NCBI GenBank assembly: GCA_930367205.1
Contig: OV884015.1
Span: 76,585,341 to 76,649,340 of the forward strand
Direction of reading: 5' to 3'
Origin: Acanthosoma haemorrhoidale
Lineage: Eukaryota > Arthropoda > Insecta > Hemiptera > Acanthosomatidae
Length of the DNA stretch: 64,000 nucleotides
A model generated the notes under the pieces. That model was not told where the DNA came from. It saw only the letters and a list, made by a program, of their open reading frames with translations, and ran no database searches. Within the stretch, counting starts at the first letter, position 1, and each line of letters opens with the position of its first letter. This document shows, in pieces, positions 28,701 to 38,135 of the stretch. The position numbers and the translations under genes are program-made.

Positions 28701-31700
28701 TGATAAATTCCTCATCAACACACGTGAAGAATTCAGTTGGTCCCTGGTTCCAAAGAAGGTTAAGTCCTCATGTTTATTAGTGAACTTCAGCGATTATATT
28801 AACACAGAAGTACAAACAGTACAATACATTTCTACAAATAAGTAACTTTATTTTATGTTGGTTTTATTAAATCTATGCTGATTTGTGGATATCAACAATT
28901 TTTTTTGATTAGTAAAAAATAAAATATAAGTTTTAAGTTGTATGAACTAGTCTATTGCAAGTTACTTTTTGAAATTCAAAAACAAATACAATTTTTTTTT
29001 TAGCTTACCAACAATTTTGGCAGCTTCATTTTTCAGCTTGAGAAGTGCTGCTGCAAATGGTCCCTGTATTATTGAGGCATGCCTAGCATTGTTAAATTCA
29101 TGGTACAATGGAAGGCTAAGGTAAATTCTCAGTGTTTCAACATCTGGAGGAGATTCAACAAGCTGAGGAATGGCATGCGCCACAGCTTCTAAACACTAAA
29201 ATAAATTTGAAAATAATTTAAACCATATTATTGATGCTTATATAATACATATTAAGGAAAAAGTATGTAACAGTGTGTGTTTAAGGAGGAGGGTATGTGC
29301 CATAAAAGCCTCTAAGCTGGTAGTTATTTAGTGCGGTAGTTAATGCGGCACAGATATTTAGTATCATATCTTGTGTGAAAAATAAGGAGGAATCATCTCC
29401 AAGTTTCTTCAAAACTTTAACATTAATTTTCTCAAAGTTTATTTAATCATTTAACACCAAATTTGGCAAAATTTTTGAAAAGTGCTGATGCTTTAAAAAA
29501 AATTCCTTAGAGGTTGGGAACCCAGAATATTGAACCTACATCCCTTCTGAATTCATTTATAATGTGCGAGTTGCCCGTAAAGTTGGCCATAAAATATTTT
29601 GAGAGTCGCAGCAACGCCTTACATTGTCATCAATTTGCCCTCCAATAGACCTTCTTGGCTCTATGTCTTCAGTAATCATTATAAAATCACATCTATATGT
29701 ACAATGAGACCTGCCTGTTTGTAAATCCCACAGACAAAACAGACCTTTTGTCAGCTTTCACCCAAAGCTATAATGTTTCTAACCTACATATTAAATTGTA
29801 TTGTTTGAATTGACAATTTTCTCATCTATCGGAAAAAATCAAATTATAGCCCTTTTTTCTAGAGCATAGTAAACTACCTAGCGAACAATCATTGGACTCC
29901 CTTATCAAACTTCTTCCCATTCTCTCAAAAAAGTTTAAATGAATCCAACTCAAACATCACCTGCCCATTTTAAATCTTCATCCAAGAACATATACTTTCA
30001 GCAGTTGAACAACTGCAAACACATGCAGAGGTTTATTTCTAGATTTAGCTAATATTAAGAGATAAAGTTATATTACAAATTAGTAGCGGAGAGTTCTATG
30101 ATTTATAAACAGTTAAAACATAATTGATAAATTCACTTACCACCTCTCGAACTGTTGGGTTATTAGCTCTACTAATAGCAGTAAAACACGACTGCGCTGA
30201 ACCAAAATCCAAGCCATGATGCCTTGATGTGCAGCAATAGTGTTGATCTCTTGATAACAAAAATGAACCATTTATACATGCTGGAGCACTGAAAACAGTT
30301 TCTAGGTACCTGTAATTAAAACAATCATCACAATTCATTCAATAAAAACAGTATTTCGATAAAAAAACAAAACAAAAAACCTTTTAGTGATGTATACGAT
30401 ATGTCAACATTAACACTTGCAAAAAGTGCTACATGCAATGTGCCTGATATGAGAGAAATACCATGCTAAATATTTTACAATTAGAAAAATATGTTTTATA
30501 AGTCTGTAAACTTTCTATTACATTCCGCAGTAATTGACACTAACACTGTGTATATGCTAGAAGGATATGGAAGAAATTCTACACTTGGGTTTGATAATAA
30601 ATATTAGTACGATTTTCAGCAAATATTTGTCATTAATTCCTCTCACTTCATTTCATAATATTTTCCTATTTGAATTTCATAAATATCAATGTTACTTTTA
30701 TTCTTAAACCATACTGAATTAAATCAACTTGGTTCAGCATTCTTCATTTGGAACAATGTTTCTGGTCAGCACTAAAAGGTTTAAAAATACTCATTAACAA
30801 TATTTCCAGTTCCCTTTACTTAAAAATCAACAACTAAAAACTAATATCAATTATAGGCAATCACATTAACTGACGTCAATAATTCCTGCTCGACTGGTGT
30901 TTCTTCAGGGATGTGTTCAAATTCCATCATTTTTTCAATAGTTATTGTCCAAATGTAAGTGTCTTGGCGCATGAGTCTATAATCCGCTGATCTTCGCTGT
31001 AAAATAATTGATGGTTATTATTTTTTAATATTACTACAAAATACTTCCAAGGTAAATTTACTAGTTGCATTGGGTATTAAGGATGGTTTAGACATTGTGA
31101 ACAGTTGGCCTGCCAGTTGACATTGCCTGGCCTCTTAATTTGCCTGAAACAAAACAATCAGTTCCTGTACTTGGCTCAGTTGTTTACATGATTACAGTAG
31201 CTGCCATTAATGTTTGTGGTTCATTGAGCATGGATTATTCGTTTGTTACTGTTCCTTGGCGCATTATTGTATGAAGATATCAAGCCTTCAAGATCTTATA
31301 AAACGTACAGTTATGTTATTATATTACTACAGTTATATAACTGTGTACCAAGTTAGAAAAAATTGGCAAAAAGAAGAAACAGAAGAGAAGCTGTATCTCA
31401 CAATTAAGGGCTCTGATGATCTTACTCATTCACGATTGATTTTCTAAGTTTTATTGAATTATTTCAATTAACATACAGATTCAAAAACAGTTTCTATAAC
31501 ATGTCCCTCCTCCATTGAATGGGACTTTGTCTCCCCAACCACAGCTGTTAGATTTATTTTCAAAGCCAGAAACTAATTTTTTCTTTCAATTGTTTTAGTC
31601 TGTCTGTCTGCCTGCCTGTCCTGGCCATTCTGAGAATGGTGATTCACATGAAATCTTAAAAATGAGATTCAATTTGATTACCAAACAACATGAAAATATT

Positions 31701-34700
31701 TTCAACTAGAGCCAATCACATTCCGTAGATATGTAATAACAATCTGTAAATACATAATCTACTGGACAATGATAACAATGGAGCTGTTATCTGGTGGGAG
31801 TAATTGTTGAGGTAACTCACATGCCAGTAGCTAACTGACTCATATGACAGACAGTAACTATGTTATATGTTTACAGAGTAATTGTAGGAAAACTATACTT
31901 TTAAATTGTAAAATAATAAAAGTAAAACATTGTTTACCTTTGAAGTAACAGTAGCAAAGCACTGATCACCCCCAGAGTACAATGCTTCTATATGAACTTT
32001 GTTATCAAGCCATGGCCCCTGAACTACAAGTGGCCCATTCGAGTTCATAAGCTGCTTTGTTCCTAATTGACCAGTACTCCCAAGACCAAAAGCATAAACT
32101 CGTTCTCGAGATGGCATAAAAACCAACGTGTGCCTCCTGAATAAATAAAAAACAAATTACATTAGCTCTAAGTAAATTCTGAACATATAATCTAAAAACA
32201 CATTTGTAAATATATACAAAGGTTATATGGTAATCAAATATTGGATACTCAATACTGAATCTATAGAGAGGGTCAGATGTAAAGAAGTCTAAGAGACTAA
32301 ATTAAATTTTAAAGAATAATTATACGTAATCTCCTAAAACTTTTAAAAATGTACTCAAAACCTCTTATACGTTAAAGGTCAAACTAACAGAAGTAAGTAC
32401 TAGGGGTGAATATCTTGGTAGATTAGCTGTCTAAATAGTAACCCTGTAATTTATAAAACCATAACTTTGTACTGGGATTTCTTAAAAGATTATTATATAA
32501 AAAACTAACTTTTATTATAAAAATATACCATAATTTGACAGCTTGTTTGTGAAGAGAAAGCAATTAAAAAAAAATTATTCCTCATTATTAAAAAGTTTAA
32601 TTTTCACCTTCCACACGAAACCTGAGTCACTGTACTACCCATCAATTCAATCACCTTCCTGGGAAGTACCTCATTTGATGTGCTGCCATGGCCTAGCTGA
32701 CCATACATCCCTGCTCCACACGTTAGCACTCCACCATCCTACAAATTGTTCTAAAACTGTTAGAAATGTATGTTGTTGATGCTTCATCACAAACAACAAT
32801 TTAGTTGATTACCTGAGTAAGGAAAACACTGAAATCCTCACCACAGTCGATGAACTTGACTTTGATAGAACGTAATGTTTTAAGTTGGCAAGGATATATA
32901 TGATCTACTTCAGAATTTAATCCTAACTGACCAAACCGATTTTTCCCCCAACCATACACAGCACCTGCGAAAATAATGGCATTCAACTATAGTATCCTAA
33001 TTAAATAAATGTTGAGAAAAAATTCAAAAGTGGCAGGAATTGCATGAGTGAGAAAGAATTGTGCAATATTACAATCTTTGAAGAGAATTACAAAAGGATT
33101 AAAATAAAAATTTTAAATTTTGTTTGTTTTTAGGGCATGGAAGCTCTTTGGTATTTTAAAAAGCTTTCCGTTGAATCCCTTTATGATTCGAACTAAAACT
33201 CTAAAGACTAAAGAGTTTAAATAATAATTATAACACTGAGCTCCAAGATTAAAATTTAAAGTAGCATCAGTGTTAGAAGAATAAATTTCAGCACTTAACA
33301 TTGTTTCGATTGGATGTCACTATACCATTGCCATACCCTTCTTTAAAGACCAAATAATCCAGTCATTCGGTCCTAGATCCCTAGTCGCCATTGCTTCATA
33401 ACTACAATTCAGCTTCTTCCTCCTTCCAGTACCCAGAAAAGAAGGGGGGTACACAGTAACTGTTCTCTTACAATGACTACAATTTTAACTTTATATTTAT
33501 TATTCTCTCCCTCACTGCCTATCTAGACTAATTCCACTGTCCAAATATATATTAAATATAAAAACATTAAAACAAATTTCATAAAATTAAATATATGCAA
33601 ACTTACCCGATTTTGATAAAATGAAACTATGTGAACCACCACAAGCCACAAGGGAAACTGGAAGGCCAACTAAAGATGATACAAGAGTTGGAACAGAAAT
33701 AGTTCTCATTTTAAGACCAAGCCCAAGTTGGCCATTGTCATTAGAACCCCATGAAAAAAGTTCTCCTTCTAAATAGACAAAAATAAATTTGAATACAAAT
33801 TTAAATTTTAAAAAATGTGCCATACATTAAAAATATAAAAGTTAAGAACTCACTGTTTGAAAGAGCAAGACAGTGTTTGGAACCGCATGCTATTTGTACA
33901 ATTGTTGAAGTGACCAAGCCCTTCACTAATTTGGGTTTTGTAATGAACTGTTCACCAGTATTTTGACCTGTAGGAAAATCAAAATAAAATGTTAAATGAA
34001 ACACTAAATTGTATTCTGGGACATTAGACTCCTAAAAAATTCAAATATGTTACCAAATCTTGGCCAACATAGGTACAACTATGTTTAAACATATTGCTTC
34101 AGATAAATATTTATAAAATAAGAAGCAAAACTAAATTCAAACTTTCAAAATAAGAGATACAAATTCTAAATGTTTTTGTTGTTTTTTTTGCATAAAAATT
34201 AGAGGGTATACAAGAAAAATAATTTGCAAACAGTAGTCAATTAAATATTGTTGCCAGATACATTTAAGGGGAAAGAAGAATGATAAATAAACAAAAGTAT
34301 TCCATAGATTCAAAGATTGGAGGCATGCCTGAGAAAGGATGAAAGTATCGGTTGAAGATGTGGGGGAGGGAGAGGTCTGTTAGGGGCAAGATCTTAGTTT
34401 GTGCGAGAGAATGGTAGATTTAAATTTAAGAAAAAAAGCAAGTACATCAGTTTGAAGGAATAGCCAATCTGACTCAAGATAGATATCCAAACAACTAATT
34501 GGCTCATACTTAAACCAAATTCATGGCTAACTATATACTGCTATTTTAATTTATTTTCTACCTTTGTATATTCAACTATTTTTCCAACCATTATAATATT
34601 AAGATAATAAAAATAAATAAATAAAAAACAGAAAAATTCTACCAAGAAACACTAATCGTAAAAGTCTATAAGAGGGGGCTTTCAAATGACTTATTAATTA

Positions 34701-36623
34701 TATAGATAATATCTATAGGCAAATGTTATAGGTACTTCCAAAAACCATAGCGCATGGATCACTAATGCATCCAGACAGGTAATGAAAAAGTTACAGATAA
34801 AAACTGAAATGGAATGAGCAGATTTCACCTAGATATGTTAACATAGAACATATTAACAATGACTTCTTTACCCAACTGGCCATGTGAATCTGATCCCCAT
34901 GAGAATAGCTGCCCCCACTGATCTAGTACAAGAGAGTGACTTTCACCACAAGCAGCAGCTACAATTTTATAGGCCCGCAATGCATCAACAAGTTCTGAAA
35001 AGTAGACAATACAAAAATGCCATTAGAAAAATTAAAGTAATCTATTATAGTAACATTTTACATAAAGGTTTTACATAAATAAAGCTCAAGGGTGCAGGTT
35101 CACACATTTATCAACAGAGCATTATCAGCAATGCCTGTAATTAGAAGTGATATCAAACAGTCTTCAGGTATTACAATTTGCAACAACAGGATAATAACAA
35201 ATACAGTGAATATCATAAAAATAATTATTAAGAGTCATGAGCTGATAATTAAATATTAGGTGATTTTCTAATTGCAAACCTCTTAATCTAAAATTCTAAA
35301 CAATTTTTAAAGCATCACGTTATTCTTTTATAGTAAGTTTTAAGATTTGTCAAGTCTCAACTCAGAAGCTAGTTAACAGGATCAGTACTGACATACATAT
35401 TAATACCTCATTATTATGAAAATTAATCGAACAAGGCAATAAAATAATGCTTTCTTTCATATTAAGTTATTCAAGGATATTTGACTATTACATGAAAAAA
35501 AAACTACTTACGGGGCTTTGTTCTTGATTTTTCATGACCAAGCTGACCATAATCATTATTCCCGCAAGAATACACTTCTCCACTATTCAAAACAACCAAA
35601 GTATGCGAGGCACCACAGGCAACTACAAAATAAACAAAACAATTAACCATAAATTTTATACATGTTATATATAAATTAGAAGAATATTTGTATTTATGCG
35701 TGACTTCTAAAATGTTAGAAATATTTTACATAAGATCATTTTTATAACAGCAAATTTGTATTTGACCATTAAACCACCTTGCACAAAACATGGAAGGGGG
35801 GGTATTAACCTCAAAATCTCACTCACATTTTTTATATTATTCTTCAGATTCACTCCATAAACACTAATATTGTTTCATGGTATATGAAAAAATAGGGGGG
35901 GGGGGGTCATGAGATTTAACCACTCCTTTCCTTGATTTCTATTTGTTGTCAAAATAACACCAAATTAGGTATGATTAATGCTCAGTACTCCAAGAAATAT
36001 AATCTGAGAGTTGCAACCTTGAAATTTATCTCTTTCATTGGTATTAATTTAATCACGAACACTGTTTAGTATTTTATAAAAAATAGTTTGAGAGGTCTCC
36101 CATCTTCAATTTCTAATTGTTGTATTAGCACTAAATTTGAACCTGAATAGCCTCCATTACCTAATAAAAAGTACTGCGGGAAATAATATTTTCTGACGGG
36201 GCACCTCGGTGGGTCACACCCTCTGATTGTCTTACTTACATACGAACAAATGGATCGTTGAATGCATGGTTAGGGTACCCCAAGGGGCTGGACCTGATAA
36301 GTACTAAAATAGTAACACTTCTGATAATTGGGACATTTTGTGATTAATTGTAGAGTATAAGTAAAGACAAGTCGATTAAATGTTTATATGTACATTCATT
36401 AAATGAAGAAAATTTTCGGGTTAAAATAAATCTTACTGGTCCTGATATCATTATTTGGAATTGAAAAATTGTTTTCTCGTGGTGCTAAAATGTGTTGTTC
36501 TTCGATGCCTCCAAGTCCAAGTTCACCATTTGAGGTATTCCCCCAACAGAACATCTTTTGCTGATCCATTGACTGTAAAGCAGGATCATTTTCATTTTCA
36601 GGACTGACATCCACACCCGTCAT
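7600..36623 (-). CDS. HERC4: HERC4-type E3 ubiquitin ligase, 21 coding exons, apparently complete
   Basis: HECT-class E3 ubiquitin ligase: it takes ubiquitin from an E2 on a cysteine and passes it to substrate lysines. Coding exons (- strand, 5' to 3'): 36437-36623, 35512-35622, 34872-34994, 33854-33967, 33607-33768, 32813-32964, 32608-32738, 31938-32136, 30875-30996, 30141-30309, 29009-29195, 28374-28483, 25724-25918, 19403-19489, 17416-17589, 16468-16645, 14288-14420, 13146-13292, 10919-11067, 8657-8847, 7600-7752. They total 3174 nt, or 1057 residues plus stop, with every phase matching. Residues 24-393 are RCC1 repeats ([61 protein letters not shown]). The middle region is HERC4-specific ([11 protein letters not shown]). 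The HECT domain runs from about residue 700, with YDWE and LTGSDRIPI motifs. The catalytic Cys, about residue 1025, lies in HTCFN. The length equals what I recall for mammalian HERC4. No stops or frameshifts were seen. Confidence 0.93.
8657..8847 (-). CDS. HERC4: HERC4 exon 20
   Basis: [22 protein letters not shown], then [17 protein letters not shown] and [12 protein letters not shown]. The acceptor is ATTCTACAG and the donor is GTTTGT. Confidence 0.93.
9764..10694. mobile_element. Putative non-autonomous DNA transposon with about 25-bp terminal inverted repeats
   Basis: The left end begins GGTCATTTCGAAAAAGGCTC and the right end, read inward, begins GGTCATTTCGAAAAGAGCTC. About 22 of 27 terminal bases agree. 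The 930-bp interior is AT-rich and has no transposase frame. A further partial copy of the terminal motif lies inside (near 9940-9957), so the element may be compound. I could not find a clear target duplication. It lies in the intron between HERC4 exons 19 and 20. Confidence 0.5.
10919..11067 (-). CDS. HERC4: HERC4 exon 19
   Basis: HECT E2-binding region: [13 protein letters not shown], then [12 protein letters not shown] and [13 protein letters not shown]. The acceptor is CATTACAG and the donor is GTAAAC. Confidence 0.92.
11625..12358 (+). mobile_element. Candidate solo LTR in a HERC4 intron
   Basis: It begins TGTTTAACAC and ends ATTAACA, a short TG..CA inverted end. Inside are a TATAAAAG box at 11837-11844 in a GC-richer, pyrimidine-rich context and AATAAA hexamers at about 12315 and 12346, the layout of U3-R-U5. 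The flanking five bases (ATCGC and GAACC) do not match, so the ends or the identity may be wrong. Internal tandem duplications lie at 11980-12250. Confidence 0.4.
11980..12250. repeat. Two adjacent tandem duplications
   Basis: A 47-bp unit starting GTTAATAATTTGTG occurs at 11980 and 12027. An 89-bp unit starting GTTAATAAATTGAT occurs at 12075 and 12164. The two units share their first bases, so one probably arose from the other. Confidence 0.75.
13146..13292 (-). CDS. HERC4: HERC4 exon 18
   Basis: HECT segment with [15 protein letters not shown] and EIPLTKENR. The acceptor is TTATAGTAG and the donor is GTATGT. Confidence 0.9.
13590..14010. other. GC-richer island in a HERC4 intron, identity unknown
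   Basis: Base composition is clearly richer in G+C than the flanking intron. An open frame at 13703-13927 (74 codons, cysteine-rich middle) matches nothing I recognise. It may be a remnant of a mobile element. Confidence 0.35.
14288..14420 (-). CDS. HERC4: HERC4 exon 17
   Basis: HECT N-lobe: [20 protein letters not shown], then YKKLLGE. The acceptor is CTTTTCAG and the donor is GTATCT. Confidence 0.92.
15655..15960. repeat. Interspersed repeat, copy 1
   Basis: It shares blocks in the same order with 23165-23465: AATGTTATTTTTAA, AATTGGAACA, TTTAAAGGAGAGGT, GATGGTCAAACATATTTGAC, GTGAGGG or ATGAGGG, and CCTCATACATCATA. Strong divergence lies between the blocks. The 116-codon frame at 15906-16256 starts inside it and is probably chance. 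Confidence 0.55.
16468..16645 (-). CDS. HERC4: HERC4 exon 16
   Basis: HECT N-lobe: [15 protein letters not shown], then LDPKYGMF and [10 protein letters not shown]. The acceptor is TTTTCCAG and the donor is GTAGGT. Confidence 0.92.
17416..17589 (-). CDS. HERC4: HERC4 exon 15
   Basis: Start of the HECT region: [20 protein letters not shown], then DYKKPLK. 58 codons, phase 0 at both ends, donor GTGTGT. Confidence 0.9.
18111..19301 (+). mobile_element. mariner element in a HERC4 intron, antisense to the gene
   Basis: The 1.19-kb element is flanked by TA (18109-18110, 19302-19303). The inverted ends share AGGTTGGCCAAAAAGTCC followed by GTTCGG or ATTCGG and a T-run. It carries a full-length but broken mariner transposase gene. 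It is oriented opposite to HERC4 in the intron between exons 14 and 15. Confidence 0.92.
18203..19227 (+). pseudogene. mariner transposase, inactivated
   Basis: Cut-and-paste DD34D transposase, about 340 codons. It begins [20 protein letters not shown]. The helix-turn-helix region includes [20 protein letters not shown]. The catalytic aspartates are in TGDEKWI (18659-18661), HHDNARPH (18931-18933) and LAPSDFH (19036-19038), with the exact 34-residue spacing between the last two. It is broken by TAG codons at 18299 and 18332 and by a frame change between about 18690 and 18763. The C-terminal part is open to TGA 19225-19227. Its close similarity to mellifera-type mariners is from memory. Confidence 0.9.
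19403..19489 (-). CDS. HERC4: HERC4 exon 14
   Basis: 29 codons with the HERC4 hallmark [17 protein letters not shown]. The acceptor is CTTTTTTCAG and the donor is GTAAGT. A mariner copy sits in the next intron, 101 bases away. Confidence 0.9.
22584..22610. repeat. Perfect 11-bp hairpin
   Basis: CACCTCCTTTT faces AAAAGGAGGTG across a five-base loop, in a HERC4 intron. It has no T-tract or gene context that would make it a terminator. Confidence 0.5.
23165..23465. repeat. Interspersed repeat, copy 2
   Basis: Diverged second copy of the 15655-15960 repeat, in the same orientation and in another HERC4 intron. The conserved core is GATGGTCAAACATATTTGAC. The family is unknown. Confidence 0.55.
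24936..24972 (+). promoter_or_regulatory. TATA box plus initiator
   Basis: TATATAAG followed at the canonical distance by CATTCAGTTGG, close to the arthropod initiator TCAGTY. It probably belongs to a retroelement LTR rather than to HERC4, because it points the other way. Confidence 0.45.
25001..25022. repeat. (TC)11 microsatellite
   Basis: Uninterrupted TC dinucleotides just downstream of the putative initiator. Confidence 0.95.
25724..25918 (-). CDS. HERC4: HERC4 exon 13
   Basis: 65 codons, phase 0 at both ends. It includes [20 protein letters not shown], matching the FYI.EV.ELIDIRNDY block. The acceptor is TATTTTCAG and the donor is GTTAGT. Confidence 0.87.
26277..26383. mobile_element. 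mariner-type MITE, 107 bp
   Basis: Inverted ends of 28 bp share GGTGGTCTGAAAAGTTTCC and the following AACCT, with three mismatches near the tips. They are flanked by TA on both sides (26275-26276, 26384-26385). The interior is only about 50 bp of AT-rich DNA. The ends resemble those of a mariner group different from the two other mariners in this window. Confidence 0.85.
27345..27425 (-). repeat. tRNA-derived SINE-like relic
   Basis: On the minus strand, TTAGTTGAGCAACTCGGC resembles an A box and D arm. CTGCTCAGGTCCATGGC resembles a B box about 35 bases on. The match is weak, and no tail or target duplication was seen. Confidence 0.3.
28374..28483 (-). CDS. HERC4: HERC4 exon 12
   Basis: [20 protein letters not shown] and a following hydrophobic helix. 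The acceptor is ACTTTGTAG and the donor is GTAAAT. Both phases match the neighbours. Confidence 0.82.
29009..29195 (-). CDS. HERC4: HERC4 exon 11
   Basis: Contains [20 protein letters not shown], the conserved PDVE.LR.YL block of HERC proteins. The acceptor is TTATTTTAG and the donor is GTAAGC. Confidence 0.9.
30141..30309 (-). CDS. HERC4: HERC4 exon 10
   Basis: Contains [20 protein letters not shown] and a [11 protein letters not shown] segment, matching the SSSGCLNGSFL and GVDMNAAR blocks of vertebrate HERC4. The acceptor is TAATTACAG and the donor is GTAAGT. Confidence 0.88.
30875..30996 (-). CDS. HERC4: HERC4 exon 9
   Basis: Linker after the propeller, with [16 protein letters not shown]. 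The donor is taken as AC|GTCAGT because it gives phase 2, as needed by the next exon. The competing CA|GTTAAT donor would break the frame. Confidence 0.75.
31938..32136 (-). CDS. HERC4: HERC4 exon 8
   Basis: Last RCC1 blade: [20 protein letters not shown], then [12 protein letters not shown] and [14 protein letters not shown]. The acceptor is TTATTCAG and the donor is GTAAAC. Confidence 0.9.
32608..32738 (-). CDS. HERC4: HERC4 exon 7
   Basis: RCC1 repeat [20 protein letters not shown], then [15 protein letters not shown]. The acceptor is TTTGTAG and the donor is GTGAAA. It ends in phase 2. Confidence 0.88.
32813..32964 (-). CDS. HERC4: HERC4 exon 6
   Basis: RCC1 repeat [17 protein letters not shown], then [13 protein letters not shown]. 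It is closest to the GWGRNKFGQLGLN blade of vertebrate HERC4. It ends in phase 0 before GTAATC. Confidence 0.9.
33607..33768 (-). CDS. HERC4: HERC4 exon 5
   Basis: RCC1 repeat [19 protein letters not shown], then [15 protein letters not shown]. The acceptor is CTATTTAG and the donor is GTAAGT. Confidence 0.9.
33854..33967 (-). CDS. HERC4: HERC4 exon 4
   Basis: Continues the RCC1 propeller ([18 protein letters not shown], then SKHCLALSN). The acceptor is TCCTACAG and the donor is GTGAGT. Confidence 0.9.
34872..34994 (-). CDS. HERC4: HERC4 exon 3
   Basis: RCC1 repeat with [20 protein letters not shown] and [10 protein letters not shown]. The acceptor is CTTTTCAG and the donor is GTAAAG. Confidence 0.9.
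35512..35622 (-). CDS. HERC4: HERC4 exon 2
   Basis: RCC1 repeat with [20 protein letters not shown] and [13 protein letters not shown]. The flanking acceptor is TTTTGTAG and the donor is GTAAGT. Confidence 0.9.
36437..36623 (-). CDS. HERC4: HERC4 exon 1 (first coding)
   Basis: It starts [15 protein letters not shown]; the ATG is the first three bases after a strong acceptor (TTTTTTCTTATAG). The mammalian-like start would be the methionine of MFCWGN, 23 residues later. It encodes the first RCC1 blade and ends in phase 1 before GTAAGA. Confidence 0.88.
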
Positions 36624-38059
36624 CTATAAGAAAAAATACTGGTGATGTACATAGTTCATTGTTGAAATAGTACATATATACTTAAATAAATTGACCGATA
36701 TGTGAATAGTCTGGTATTACTTAGTGAAAAAAATGATCTCAAATTTGTGTAGTAGAAATTTTGACATAGAATCATACATTTCAGCATCAGGTTAAGAATA
36801 AAAAGCAGGTTTCTTCTCCCTACACCAAATTTGGTATATTGACTATCTTAACCAAAAAAGCAAGAAGTATATGACAGTTTGCATGGTGTAGTATAAAGAA
36901 TTAATATATAATTAAATACCAAAATATTCACTTCTCAGTATCATTCACAAAAAGTAAAGAAACATTTTTTTTAGAATTTGATGTCATAAAACATAAAGTA
37001 AAATTTTAGTCTTCCATTTAATTAAATATATGAACGTGCTATAAGGTACAATAGGGGTGACACAAACAAAGTTAATAAAAAAAGCACCTTGAAAAGGTTT
37101 CCAACATTTTGAGTGAACCAAAACATGTTAATACAATTCATGATTTTCAAAGAATACCTAAGAAAAATGTAATTTTAAAGGGACTGCCCAAATAAAGGTG
37201 GCGATACGGTTCCTGGAATTGATAGACTTCTTTTCTTGACTGAGTACAAGTTTATATTAGCACTTACAGTGGAATCCTTATTGTTTACAGGTACTCATCG
37301 ATGACATTTGTACATATGGAATTCGATTACATACATCAATTTATTAGTTTGGAAAATTTACAAAGCTCTTATCAAGGGAACAATGTAAATAATACCTGGC
37401 ATATAATATATATAAATAATACCTAGGGCCTGGGAACCCATCTCCAAATGTTTTGCTCAAAAACCAATTGATTTTTATCGATCCGGCATTTAAAATTTGG
37501 ACATTAAATGGCAAAAGGTTGTTGTAACAAGGGTGATTACATCATTGATTAAAAACAATAACTTGTTAAATATTTATCTGTTTGAATTTAATGTAAAAAA
37601 AAAATGACATTATTTTTTGGTCCCCTTTATACTTACGTGGATATAAGACACTATATCAGATTGTATTTACATATATGTAAATTTTCTTTAAATATTCAGA
37701 TATCATGCAATTATGGTAACATTTAGCTTATAAGCAATATGTTTCTCTTTAAAATATTGGCTTATTTTAATCTTTCTTGTTTTAAATTTCAAAATCTCAT
37801 CATCAGTTATCAGCAGGGCACTAAACCTAAGTCATCATGGATAATGATGACTAGACTGTATGTAAATTTACATTAAATAAAAAATAAATAGATTGATCAA
37901 TTCAAGGGCAGCATAATTTAATTACATACGCAATAATTGGTGTGGACAATGAACAACAATTTATCTTGGTATCGATTAAAAGTGAGTAATACTAAAACTA
38001 GTCTTCAGAGTTAATTCATTACAAGTTAAAAAAAATGGGCCCATTAAGAGAAAGTTTGT

Positions 38060-38135
38060 CCCTCTGTTTGGGTGTGAACTTAGTAGAGTTACCTAGACGT
38101 AAGCTAAGAGGCCCTGGGTTCAGGTCTCAACCATG
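38060..38135 (+). repeat. tRNA-derived SINE-like relic
   Basis: GGTGTGAACTTAGTAGAGTT (A-box-like) is followed by CCCTGGGTTCAGGTCTCAAC (B-box-like). It lies upstream of HERC4. Confidence 0.35.

Larger units (their letters stand above)
25919..36436 (-). other. HERC4 introns 1-12
   Basis: Apart from the MITE at 26277, a SINE-like relic at 27345 and a short CTGT/CTGC tract near 31600, the intronic sequence is ordinary AT-rich DNA. Homopolymer G runs occur near 35798 and 35894. Small frames outside the exons lack support. Confidence 0.6.
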
